NCBI RefSeq assembly: GCF_009729205.1
Contig: NZ_VTHB01000001.1
Coordinates: 372,001 to 436,000 of the forward strand
Length of the DNA stretch: 64,000 nt
From: Mycobacteroides sp. CBMA 271
Lineage (GTDB): Bacteria > Actinomycetota > Actinomycetes > Mycobacteriales > Mycobacteriaceae
Direction of reading: 5' to 3'
The notes beneath the pieces are model-generated. The model made no database searches. It was not told where the DNA came from and was given only the letters and a program-made list of their open reading frames with translations. The position numbers were made by a program, and so were the translations under genes. Of this stretch, positions 53,276 through 61,198 are shown in pieces (the first letter of the stretch is position 1; each line of letters begins with the position of its first letter).

Positions 53276-54625
53276 ATGGCAGATATTCGCCGCGGCGGGC
53301 TAGGACGTATGGCCAAGCTTGCGAGCCTTCCGGCGGGCATGGCCGGACGTGCGGCCCTAGGCGTGGGCAAGCGACTGACCGGGGCATCCTGGGATGAAGT
53401 CAATGCCGACCTTTTAGACAAGACCGCCGATGAGCTCTTCAAGGTGCTGGGCGAGCTCAAGGGCGGCGCCATGAAGGTCGGGCAAGCCCTCTCGGTCATG
53501 GAGGCCGCGATCCCTCCGCAGTTCGCCGATCCGTTCCGCGAGGCATTGGTCAAGCTGCAGAGCGAGGCCCCACCGCTACCCGCCGCGAAGGTGCATCGGG
53601 TGCTTGACGCGCAGCTGGGCACCAAATGGCGCGATCGGTTCCAGTCCTTCGACGACACACCCGTCGCCTCGGCCAGCATCGGCCAGGTGCACAGGGGCGT
53701 GTGGAAAGACGGCCGCGAGGTCGCCGTCAAAATCCAATATCCCGGTGCCGACGATGCACTGCGCGCTGATCTGAAGCTGATCCAGCGGATGACGCCACTG
53801 GCCAAACAGATTGCGCCCAAGGCGGATATCGACAGGCTCGTGGCCGAGATCAGCGATCGCATCGAAGCCGAGCTGGACTACCGGCTGGAGGCCTCCAATC
53901 AGCGCGCCTTCGCGAAGGCCTTCGCCGACGATCCGAAATTCTTCGTCCCGGCGGTGGTGGCTAGCGCGCCTAAGGTCCTCATCGCGGAATGGATGGAGGG
54001 ACGGCGACTCTCCAAGATCATCGCCGAGGGCACGCGGGAGGAGCGCGACTCCGCCGGTGCATTGATGCTCGAATTCACGGTGAGCTCATCGGTACGGGTC
54101 GGGCTGGTCCACGCCGATCCACATCCGGGGAATTTCATGCTGCTTCCCGACGGCCGTTTCGGCGTCATCGATTTCGGTGCCGTCTCCGAGCATCCGAACG
54201 GTGTTCCGCCCGAATTCGGCGAGGTCCTATGTTGGGCGCGCGACGAACAATGGGCCGAGGTCGTCCGGCTCATCAAGCAGCTCGGGTTCATGCCACATGA
54301 TGTGCAGCTGCAGGGCGATCAGGTCATGGACTACATCCGGCCGTTGTGGCCGTATGTAGACCCGCTGCGCTCCGGCGAGTTTCATTTCACACGCGAGTGG
54401 TTCCAGCAGGCCGCGGTGGCGTCTACTGACCTTCTCGATGAGGGCTTCGCCGAACGATTCAAGCTGGCCCGGCAGATGACGGTGCCGCCCGGATACGTCA
54501 TGCTGCTGCGCACTCTCGGAGGCATGGTGGGAGTTCTTGTGCAGCTCGATGCTCATGTGGACTACGCGGCAATCGCCCAAGAATGGATGCCGGGCTTCTT
54601 CGAGCCCAACGCGAAATCGGCCTAA
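53276..54625 (+). CDS. ABC1/AarF/UbiB atypical kinase, copy 3
   Basis: 449 residues from the ATG at 53276. Same architecture but more divergent: GGAMKVGQALSVMEA, SDRIEAELDYRLEASNQRAF (SDRIEAE for TEEE), VHADPHPGNFMLLPDGRFGV then IDFGAVSEHPNGVP. Catalytic motifs retained. Ends just before the terminator shared with whiB7. Copies 1-3 are likely one transcript. Confidence 0.93.
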   Translation: MADIRRGGLGRMAKLASLPAGMAGRAALGVGKRLTGASWDEVNADLLDKTADELFKVLGELKGGAMKVGQALSVMEAAIPPQFADPFREALVKLQSEAPPLPAAKVHRVLDAQLGTKWRDRFQSFDDTPVASASIGQVHRGVWKDGREVAVKIQYPGADDALRADLKLIQRMTPLAKQIAPKADIDRLVAEISDRIEAELDYRLEASNQRAFAKAFADDPKFFVPAVVASAPKVLIAEWMEGRRLSKIIAEGTREERDSAGALMLEFTVSSSVRVGLVHADPHPGNFMLLPDGRFGVIDFGAVSEHPNGVPPEFGEVLCWARDEQWAEVVRLIKQLGFMPHDVQLQGDQVMDYIRPLWPYVDPLRSGEFHFTREWFQQAAVASTDLLDEGFAERFKLARQMTVPPGYVMLLRTLGGMVGVLVQLDAHVDYAAIAQEWMPGFFEPNAKSA

Positions 54626-54628
54626 CAA

Positions 54629-54665
54629 CAATGCTCCCCACCGCCAGCGGCGATGGGGAGCATTG
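54629..54665. terminator. bidirectional rho-independent terminator
   Basis: CAATGCTCCCCA (54629-54640) and its exact complement TGGGGAGCATTG (54654-54665), loop of 13 nt, with T-rich flank on the plus side (GTTGTCGGG is weak) and A/T-rich on the minus side. Between ABC1 kinase copy 3 and whiB7, convergent. Confidence 0.75.
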
Positions 54666-54700
54666 GTTGTCGGGCCCAACGATGTTCGCGGCGGGCCGCG

Positions 54701-54988
54701 TCACGCGGCGGCCGGATCAGCGGTAGGCAGCGCATCCTTGCGCGGACGTCCCCGCGGACGCTTGCGCGCCACGACGGCACCCTGCTCCAGGATCTCGCCG
54801 CCCCACACACCCCAGGGCTCCGCACGGTCCAGTGCAGCAGCCAGGCATTGCGACCGGATCGGGCAGTCCGCGCACAGCACCTTGGCCTGCTCCAGGTCGG
54901 CGGGGCTCTCCGCGAACCACAGATCCGCGTCCGCCACATGGCAGGGCAGGTCCCGCCTTCGGGCCTCCGTTTCGACGACGGTCATCAT
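54701..54988 (-). CDS. whiB7: WhiB7 transcription factor
   Basis: 95 residues from ATG 54988 (GTG 55000 and ATG 54985 are alternatives; GAGGAAGAGG lies just upstream). Four Fe-S cysteines: LPCHVADADLW, VLCADCPIRSQCLAAAL. GVWGGE motif in PWGVWGGEILEQG binds SigA, and the AT-hook KRPRGRPRKDA contacts AT-rich DNA upstream of -35. It activates intrinsic antibiotic-resistance genes and itself. Preceded by a long leader with a 69-codon ORF and a terminator. Confidence 0.95.
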   Translation of the reverse strand: MMTVVETEARRRDLPCHVADADLWFAESPADLEQAKVLCADCPIRSQCLAAALDRAEPWGVWGGEILEQGAVVARKRPRGRPRKDALPTADPAAA

Positions 54989-55099
54989 GTGTCCGTTCAC
55001 CTCTTCCTCTTCGGTTCCTTGAAAAACTTCTGATCTCGTATCGGTGTCTATCGATCGAGATCCGGAACCACGTCTGAGGTTTGAGGCTCAAACAAATGT

Positions 55100-55133
55100 G
55101 GCCACGGATCCCGGTGTTGTCGGGTCCGTGGCC
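55100..55133 (-). terminator. whiB7 leader attenuator (intrinsic terminator)
   Basis: On the minus strand GGCCACGGACCCG, loop ACAACA, CGGGATCCGTGGCC, then ACATTTGTTTG. GC stem plus T-rich tail, 22 nt after the leader ORF stop and about 110 nt before whiB7. Position and form match the conditional terminator known for whiB7/wblC leaders. Confidence 0.8.
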
Positions 55134-55155
55134 TGGGAGGCGGTTGAGGGGCTAC

Positions 55156-55365
55156 CTAGATGTATCCCCTACTCACGGACGCGACATTCGCGGCGGCGGC
55201 GACGGCGCGGTGCTTAATCGTGGAAACCGAGCCGGCCGGCGACATGGCAACCGCCGGCTTGGCGGCAGCATGCATCTGGAGCGACGGCGGAGCGATCGGC
55301 GATACGACAAAGACACCATGGGCATCACGCCACAAGGTGTCGCCGTAATTGGTGAGTGTGTTCAT
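55156..55365 (-). CDS. whiB7 upstream ORF (leader peptide)
   Basis: 69 codons, MNTLTNYGDTLWRDAHGVFV, Ala-rich end AVAAAANVASVSRGYI. Strong ribosome site AAGGAGGAGCG. Lies between the whiB7 promoter and the attenuator; its translation state probably decides whether the terminator forms. Sequence has no domain. Confidence 0.75.
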   Translation of the reverse strand: MNTLTNYGDTLWRDAHGVFVVSPIAPPSLQMHAAAKPAVAMSPAGSVSTIKHRAVAAAANVASVSRGYI

Positions 55366-55433
55366 CGCTCCTCCTTCCGTCTACTCGTACATGAACAGGT
55401 CTGGTGAGAAACTCTCGCGAATTCCTGAAGCCC

Positions 55434-55470
55434 AGGGTAAAAGCTCATCTGTCGGTTGACAAGTTATTTT
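55434..55470 (-). promoter_or_regulatory. whiB7 autoregulated promoter
   Basis: -35 TTGTCA (55462-55457), 17-bp spacer, -10 TACCCT (55439-55434, fits TANNNT). Directly upstream of the -35 is AAAATAA (55470-55464), the AT-rich patch recognised by the WhiB7 AT-hook. Transcription would start near 55427, giving a leader of about 440 nt. Confidence 0.75.
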
Positions 55471-55537
55471 TGACCTGCGGATATGTTTCTAAACCAGTTT
55501 TGCCGAACTGGCATCTTTCCGGGGCACTCCGGGGGTC

Positions 55538-55595
55538 GCATGCCGAACTTCGGTTCGGCGGCGAAGCTTCGCGTGTGAAGCGCAGTTCGGCATGC
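55538..55595. repeat. complex palindrome with three TGCCGAACT copies nearby
   Basis: 12-bp perfect outer arms GCATGCCGAACT (55538-55549) and AGTTCGGCATGC (55584-55595). Inside lie smaller palindromes CCGAACTTCGGTTCGG and CGAAGCTTCG. A third TGCCGAACT is at 55501. Between the whiB7 promoter and the dienelactone-hydrolase gene. Confidence 0.7.
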
Positions 55596-55621
55596 GTATG
55601 TCGCCGCAGAGCGAACGCTCG

Positions 55622-56446
55622 CTAGGTCGTGGCGAGTAGCCGCGAACGAAACAGCTCCAGCACCTGATCGAGCGCTTCCCGCGTGGGTTGACCGGGCTCG
55701 TCAATGAGATGTTCGGTGACCACCGAATGCGCCGGCATCAGCGAATCGGGGTTCGCGGTCTCTCCCGGTAGTTCGATGGCGATGAATCCATCACCCAGCT
55801 CCTCCTTGAGGAACTCGAACCGCTCGGCGGGCACCAGCTTGTCCGAGGTGAAGCGCATGCCGAGCACCTTGAGTCCGTCGTGCTGGCAGCGATGCTTGAC
55901 CTTCTCCAGGTCTGCCGGCGAGATATCGATGTTGTGCCGCGCGTTCTTGGTGAGACCGAACGGCAGCGACGGCTGGGACAGCACCGGCGCCAGTAGGCGA
56001 TCATCGGCCGCCATGGCCAGCGCGTATCCACCCGTGAAGCACATGCCGATGGCCCCCACCCCGGGGCCGCCGTTGCGCTCATGCTCGTTCTGGGCCAGAG
56101 CCCGGAGCCACGCCACTGCCGGCGAGCTCTTTCCGGTGGCCAGAACCGTGAATTCCCTGCTCACACAGCCGCGGAATATCGAAGACAGCCCATAGGTGGC
56201 GGTGCGCAGCCAGCCGTCGGCCTTCGGGTCGACACTTTGGCCCGGATTGCCGAAGAGGTGCGGCATGACCGCGGTGCAGCCGATATCGGCCACCTTGCGC
56301 GCGAAGTTGGCCACCTTGGGGCTGATCCCGGGCATCTCGGCAATAACGATCACTGCCGGTCCACTGCCCTTTCTCAACACGATCTTGGTCTCACCCTCAT
56401 GGGTGAAGGTGCCTGCTTCGAAATCGCGGAGGTCATCGTCGGCCAT
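55622..56446 (-). CDS. dienelactone-hydrolase family protein
   Basis: 274 residues. Alpha/beta-hydrolase with ADVIVIAEMPGIS-like VIVIAEMPGISPK (about 33), VGAIGMCFTGGYALAMAADD (nucleophile Cys in GMCFTG, about 127) and catalytic His in MPAHSVVTEHLID near the end. A Cys nucleophile is typical of dienelactone hydrolases. Substrate unknown. Ends 120 bp from the palindrome cluster; 56 bp beyond uvrD2's stop on the same strand. Confidence 0.85.
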   Translation of the reverse strand: MADDDLRDFEAGTFTHEGETKIVLRKGSGPAVIVIAEMPGISPKVANFARKVADIGCTAVMPHLFGNPGQSVDPKADGWLRTATYGLSSIFRGCVSREFTVLATGKSSPAVAWLRALAQNEHERNGGPGVGAIGMCFTGGYALAMAADDRLLAPVLSQPSLPFGLTKNARHNIDISPADLEKVKHRCQHDGLKVLGMRFTSDKLVPAERFEFLKEELGDGFIAIELPGETANPDSLMPAHSVVTEHLIDEPGQPTREALDQVLELFRSRLLATT

Positions 56447-56501
56447 GCGCCGAGCCTAGAACCAGTTGGGCATCCGCGCTAGACACGTGTTGAACAAGCG
56501 G

Positions 56502-58571
56502 TTACGAGGATCTGGCGCGCACCAAACGAAGCACATCGGGGCCGTACTGCTCCAGCTTGCGCGCGCCGATCCCCGGAATGGCGACCAGCGCGGCGTCATC
56601 ACCGGGCAGCAGTTCGGCGATGGCAATCAAGGTGTTGTCGGTGAACACCACGAACGCCGGCACCTTCATCTCCTTAGCCGTCGTGAGCCGCCAATCCTTC
56701 AGTGCGACAAGGAGTTCCTCGTCGATATCGGAAGGACAGCTTTCGCAGCGCCGCAGCAGTACCGACGCCGGACTGCTCAATGCCGCGTTGCAGATCCGGC
56801 AGCGCGAGCCGCCGCCCCGACGCCTCGGCGTGGCCGCGGCGGGAAGTTGCGCGGTAGGCGCGATGCCGTTGAGGAACCGGGAATGCTTGCGCGACTTGCG
56901 CCCCCCCGCGGCCCGCGCGAGCGCCCAACTCAGGTTCAGATGCACACGCGCGCGGGTGATTCCGACGTAGAGCAGGCGGCGTTCCTCCTCGACCGGTTCA
57001 ATATCACCGGCCCGCGACAACGCGTGCGAGATCGGCAAGGTGCCGTCGGCCAGCCCTACCAGGAACACCGCATCCCATTCCAGCCCCTTCGCCGCGTGCA
57101 GCGAGGCCAGCGTCACGCCCTGCACCGTCGGCGGATGACGCGAATCGGCCCGGACTCGCAGCTCGCGGACCAGGCCCGGCAGATCCAGCTCCGGCAGACG
57201 TGCGCATTCCTCATCAGCGAGCACGCCGAGAGCGCGCAGCGATTCCCACCGTTCGCGCGCCTGGGTGCCGTGCGGCTCCTCGGCAGTCAACCCCAGCGGC
57301 TCAAGAATCTCCCGAACCTGTTGTGGTACAGGGGTATCTGTATCGGATCGACCTGCTGCGCGTTGCAGCGCCACCAGCGCCTGGCGCACCTCCTGACGCG
57401 TGAAGAAGCCTTCACCACCACGCACCTGAAAGGGTATGCCCGCCTCGGTGAGCGCCTCCTCGTAGACCTCCGACTGTGCGTTGATCCGGTACAGCACCGC
57501 AATCTGAGATGGCTCAGTGCCGGATTTCATCAGCGCCGCAATCGATTTCGCAGCGGCCTTCGCCTCGGCGACCTCGTCATCGTGTTCGGAGAATCTGGGG
57601 ATCGGCCCCTCTGGCCGTTGACCTATGAGTTGCAACTTGCTGCCCGCCACTCGTCCCTGCGCGGCTGCGATCACCCGGTTGGCCAGCGACACCACCTGCG
57701 GCGTCGAGCGATAGTCACGTTCCAACCGGACCACGGTGGCGTCGGGAAATCTACGGGAGAAGCCGAGTAGATACTGCGGGGTGGCCCCGGTGAACGAGTA
57801 GATGGTCTGGTTGGCGTCGCCAACCACCGTGAGGTCGTCGCGAGAACCAAGCCAGGCGTCGAGCACCCGCTGCTGCAACGGCGTAACGTCCTGGTATTCG
57901 TCGACCACGAAACACCGGTAGCGGTCCCGGAATTCGTCGGCGACCGAGGCCGAGTTCTCGATGGCAGCGGCGGTGTGCAGCAGCAGATCATCGAAATCGA
58001 GCAGGGTCGAGCCGTCGGGCCGGGCCTTGAGCTTCTCGTAGCCCGCGTACACCTTGGCGACCTGCTCGGCCGGCACCGGCACATCCCGGCCGAACTTGGC
58101 TGCCGCCGCGGGGTAGGTCTCCGGACTGATCAAAGACGCCTTGGCCCACTCGATTTCACCGGCAAGGTCACGCACCGTGTCAGTGGTGGTGCTCAGCTTG
58201 GCCCGGTTGGCCGCCTGGGCCACGAGAGTGAACTTGCTGTCGATCAGCTCCCACTGGGTATCGCCGACGAGTTGCGGCCAGAAGTATCGCAGCTGACGCA
58301 GGCCGGCGGCGTGGAAGGTGACGGCCTGCGCCGAGCCGACGCCCAAATCGCGAAGCCGTCCGCGCATCTCCCCCGCCGCGCGCTGAGTGAAGGTGACCGC
58401 AAGGATCTGACCGGGTGCGACATGGCCCGACTCGACCAGGTGCGCGATGCGGTGGGTGATGGTCCGCGTCTTACCTGTTCCGGCGCCGGCGAGCACGCAG
58501 ACGGGCCCGCGCGGCGCCGTGACGGCGGCACGCTGCTCGTCGTCGAGACCGTCCAGCAGATTGCGCGTCAC
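56502..58571 (-). CDS. uvrD2: ATP-dependent DNA helicase UvrD2
   Basis: 689 residues from a GTG at 58571 ([17 protein letters not shown]). SF1 motifs: [76 protein letters not shown]. After that a tetracysteine [10 protein letters not shown]...RRCESCP and an HRDC domain ([35 protein letters not shown]), the UvrD2 hallmark. 3'-5' DNA unwinding in repair. Divergent from mycoredoxin. Confidence 0.95.
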   Translation of the reverse strand: MTRNLLDGLDDEQRAAVTAPRGPVCVLAGAGTGKTRTITHRIAHLVESGHVAPGQILAVTFTQRAAGEMRGRLRDLGVGSAQAVTFHAAGLRQLRYFWPQLVGDTQWELIDSKFTLVAQAANRAKLSTTTDTVRDLAGEIEWAKASLISPETYPAAAAKFGRDVPVPAEQVAKVYAGYEKLKARPDGSTLLDFDDLLLHTAAAIENSASVADEFRDRYRCFVVDEYQDVTPLQQRVLDAWLGSRDDLTVVGDANQTIYSFTGATPQYLLGFSRRFPDATVVRLERDYRSTPQVVSLANRVIAAAQGRVAGSKLQLIGQRPEGPIPRFSEHDDEVAEAKAAAKSIAALMKSGTEPSQIAVLYRINAQSEVYEEALTEAGIPFQVRGGEGFFTRQEVRQALVALQRAAGRSDTDTPVPQQVREILEPLGLTAEEPHGTQARERWESLRALGVLADEECARLPELDLPGLVRELRVRADSRHPPTVQGVTLASLHAAKGLEWDAVFLVGLADGTLPISHALSRAGDIEPVEEERRLLYVGITRARVHLNLSWALARAAGGRKSRKHSRFLNGIAPTAQLPAAATPRRRGGGSRCRICNAALSSPASVLLRRCESCPSDIDEELLVALKDWRLTTAKEMKVPAFVVFTDNTLIAIAELLPGDDAALVAIPGIGARKLEQYGPDVLRLVRARSS

Positions 58572-58613
58572 CCGGCCATCTTCGCAGCAACCGCCGACAG
58601 CCCGCCTCCCACC

Positions 58614-58675
58614 CGCCGAGTGTGAAGCTATAGCGGGATTTTCGCGATTTTCCCGCCATAGCTTCACGCTCGGCG
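58614..58675. repeat. CGCCGAGTG-ended intergenic hairpin (copy 5)
   Basis: 25-bp arms beginning CGCCGAGTGTGAAGCTATAG (58614-58638) and their complement ending CTTCACGCTCGGCG (58651-58675), 23 of 25 Watson-Crick and two as G-T wobble. Loop TTTTCGCGATTT. Between divergent uvrD2 and mycoredoxin. Confidence 0.9.
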
Positions 58676-58717
58676 TTGAGGCAGCTCACATACCCCGGCG
58701 GAACACCCGGGAGGGGT

Positions 58718-58990
58718 ATGACGTTGAATGCCGATGTGACCACAGCAAGCGATTCCGGCCTCATCATGTACTCCACCACCTGGTGCGGCTACTGCCGTCG
58801 ACTTGAGACGCAGCTCAAGTCCGCGGGTATCGGCTACACCAAGGTCGATATCGAGCAGGATCCGGCAGCGGCCGACTACGTCGCGAATGTCAATGGCGGA
58901 AACCAGACGGTGCCGACCGTGAAGTTCCCGGACGGCAGCGCGCTCACCAATCCGTCGCTGGCCGAGGTCAAGGCCAAGCTCGGCGCGTAA
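58718..58990 (+). CDS. mrx1: mycoredoxin-type glutaredoxin
   Basis: 90 residues from the ATG at 58718 (GGGAGGGGT upstream). Active site MYSTTWCGYCRRLETQLKSA (CGYC at 23-26) and TVPTVKFPDGSALTNPSLAE with the cis-Pro. Mycoredoxin-1 reduces mycothiol mixed disulfides with NADPH/Mtr. Gene order after uvrD2 agrees with the family. Confidence 0.92.
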   Translation: MTLNADVTTASDSGLIMYSTTWCGYCRRLETQLKSAGIGYTKVDIEQDPAAADYVANVNGGNQTVPTVKFPDGSALTNPSLAEVKAKLGA

Positions 58991-59005
58991 TTCTGCCCGC
59001 CAAAG

Positions 59006-59950
59006 TCAGGCGTAGGCCCAGGATTCGACGATTTCCCGGGCGATGGAGATCGACCCGGGCAGCATCAGCCGTGAGTCGGACTCGGAGGCGGGATCTCGCC
59101 GACTCTGCGGCTCGGTGGTCCAGTCCCCCAGCTCCAGCGCGGCGCGAACCTCGTCACGGGTGAACCAGTCGGCCTCGACGATTTCGCCGTCGTTGAACGA
59201 GAACGGCTGAGACGGATCGCCGAGGGCGTGAAAACCCAACATGATCGACCGAGGGAACGGCCACGGCTGGCTGCCCAGATACTCAACGTCGGTGACGGTG
59301 AGGCCGACTTCCTCGGCGATCTCGCGGGCGACACATGCTTCCAGCGATTCGCCCGCCTCGACGAATCCGGCCAACAGCGAGAACATGCGTTCCGGCCAGA
59401 ATTTCTGACGACCCAGCACCGCCCTGTCGCCGCCGTCGTGCACCAAGCAGATGACGGCGGGATCGGTGCGTGGAAATTCTTCCTGCCCAGTATTCGAATT
59501 CACCCGAACCCAACCGCCCTTGGCGGGCGTGGTGCGCGATCCATCGACAGGGCTGTAGCCGGCGTTGTCGTGCCACGTGAGCATCGCCATGGCCGTGGCC
59601 AGTAGGGCCGCGCTGGTGTCATCGAACAATTGACCCGAGCGGCGAATGTCCAACAGCGGTGTACTGCCCTCATCGAGTTCAGCGCGCACGGCCCAGACGT
59701 GGCGACCGCCCGGGATTCGCCCCAAAAACACGGCATGCGCAGGCGGTTGGTCGCCGACACCCGCCGCGTCGTCGAGGACCACCTGCCCGTCGACGATGTT
59801 CACTCGCCCGCGGACGTCCAGCGTAATCAGCCCGGCCTCGGCCCAGCCTTTCGCCAATTCCTCAGGATTGGAACGTAGCTCGTCCGCCCGGTCAAGCCCG
59901 ACGCGTGACAACAGGGGAACGTTGCGAAGACGAAACGTCATGTCAGGCAC
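59006..59950 (-). CDS. nudC: NAD(+) diphosphatase NudC
   Basis: 314 residues. Nudix box GFVEAGESLEACVAREIAEE VGL (about 198-220) and the NudC signature GSQPWPFPRSIML (about 232). The zinc-ribbon Cys seen in other NudC are not visible (region SPVDGSRTTPAKGGWVRV). NAD(H) pyrophosphatase; also decaps NAD-RNA in some bacteria. Overlaps the K+ channel stop by 8 bp. Confidence 0.9.
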   Translation of the reverse strand: MPDMTFRLRNVPLLSRVGLDRADELRSNPEELAKGWAEAGLITLDVRGRVNIVDGQVVLDDAAGVGDQPPAHAVFLGRIPGGRHVWAVRAELDEGSTPLLDIRRSGQLFDDTSAALLATAMAMLTWHDNAGYSPVDGSRTTPAKGGWVRVNSNTGQEEFPRTDPAVICLVHDGGDRAVLGRQKFWPERMFSLLAGFVEAGESLEACVAREIAEEVGLTVTDVEYLGSQPWPFPRSIMLGFHALGDPSQPFSFNDGEIVEADWFTRDEVRAALELGDWTTEPQSRRDPASESDSRLMLPGSISIAREIVESWAYA

Positions 59951-61028
59951 CGGCGTTGCGGACGTAGAGCAGGCGGTCGGTCGGCTCGATGGAATCTACT
60001 TCGGGCGCATCAACGCGATGCAGGGTGCCGTCGCGCACCACCCCGAGGACGATGTCCGAGAGGTGGCGAGGTGAGCCGCCGACCTCGCTGCGCTCCACCT
60101 CGCGTTCAGCGATGGCGAATCCGGCCTCCGGCGTCAACAGGTCCTCGATCATCTCGACAACCCGGGGTGTCGAGGTGGCGATACCAAGCAGCCGACCCGC
60201 CGTCTCCGAGGACACCACCACCGAGTCCGCGCCCGACTGACGCAGCAGGTGCACGTTCTCGGCCTCGCGGATCGCGGCAACGATCTTGGCGTTGGGCGCG
60301 AGTTCACGGGCGGTGAGCGTGACGAGAACCGAGGTGTCATCCCGATTGGCGGCCACGATGATCGACTTCGCGTTTTGAACACCCGCAAGCCGCAACACAT
60401 CTGATTTGGTGGCGCTGCCTCTCACTGTCACCAGATCCGAGGCTGCCGCGGCATCCAAGGCCAATTGGTCTTCGTCGACGACCACGATCTCGGACGGGAC
60501 GGCGCCATCGGACAGCATCGCCTGCACGGCGGTCTTGCCTTTAGTGCCGTATCCGACGACAACGGTGTGGTTGCGCACGCGGGACCTCCATCGCTGGATC
60601 TTCAAAGCTTGACGAGAACGTTCGGTGAGCGCCTCGACCGTGGTGCCGACCAGGACGATCAGAAACAGCAGCCGCAGCGGGGTGATCACGAGGATGTTCA
60701 CCAGCCGGGCACCTTCGGTGTACGGGGTGATATCGCCATAACCGGTGGTCGAGAGCGAGACGGTGGCGTAGTAGAAGCAATCCAGGAAGCTGAGCGGATC
60801 GCTCTCCTCCGGCGTCGAGGCGACGTCGCGGTAACCACTGCGGTCCGCGTATACGACGAGCACGGCAGCGAAGAGCGTGCCCACCGCGATGAGGATGCGC
60901 TTTCCGATAGCCCGCCACGGGCTCGCCGCATTCTGCGGAATACGCAGAACACCGACCAACGCGTGATCTGGCTGTGCGGTCAGCGTTTCGTCAAGTCCGC
61001 GAAACCGCTGGCGGAGCCTACCGGCCAT
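59943..61028 (-). CDS. potassium channel with RCK (TrkA-N) domain
   Basis: 361 residues. Two membrane helices (RILIAVGTLFAAVLVVYAD and LVNILVITPLRLLFLIVLVG) flanking the pore with selectivity filter TVSLSTTGYGDITPY (TTGYGD, about 94). C-terminal TrkA-N fold NHTVVVGYGTKGKTAVQAML...EIVVVDEDQLALDAA binds NAD(H) and gates the pore. Operon with nudC downstream. Confidence 0.93.
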   Translation of the reverse strand: MAGRLRQRFRGLDETLTAQPDHALVGVLRIPQNAASPWRAIGKRILIAVGTLFAAVLVVYADRSGYRDVASTPEESDPLSFLDCFYYATVSLSTTGYGDITPYTEGARLVNILVITPLRLLFLIVLVGTTVEALTERSRQALKIQRWRSRVRNHTVVVGYGTKGKTAVQAMLSDGAVPSEIVVVDEDQLALDAAAASDLVTVRGSATKSDVLRLAGVQNAKSIIVAANRDDTSVLVTLTARELAPNAKIVAAIREAENVHLLRQSGADSVVVSSETAGRLLGIATSTPRVVEMIEDLLTPEAGFAIAEREVERSEVGGSPRHLSDIVLGVVRDGTLHRVDAPEVDSIEPTDRLLYVRNAGA

Positions 61029-61029
61029 G

Positions 61030-61084
61030 GATGAGCCGCTTGCGCGAAGACATTAGACCCAGGATGAGCCGCTTACGCGAAGAC
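61030..61084. repeat. tandem pair of 20-bp direct repeats
   Basis: GATGAGCCGCTTGCGCGAAG (61030-61049) recurs as GATGAGCCGCTTACGCGAAG at 61063-61082, one base different, 33-bp period. Lies between adnB and the K+ channel start (170-bp gap). Confidence 0.75.
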
Positions 61085-61198
61085 CAACGACCCTGCTCCG
61101 ATCGCGTCCGATTCGCCGGTTGCACGAGTGTCAATCTACTCACACCACACCCGTGATTCGCGTTGGCTGGGGAGATAGCCAGAAAGTGCGCGCCGATC

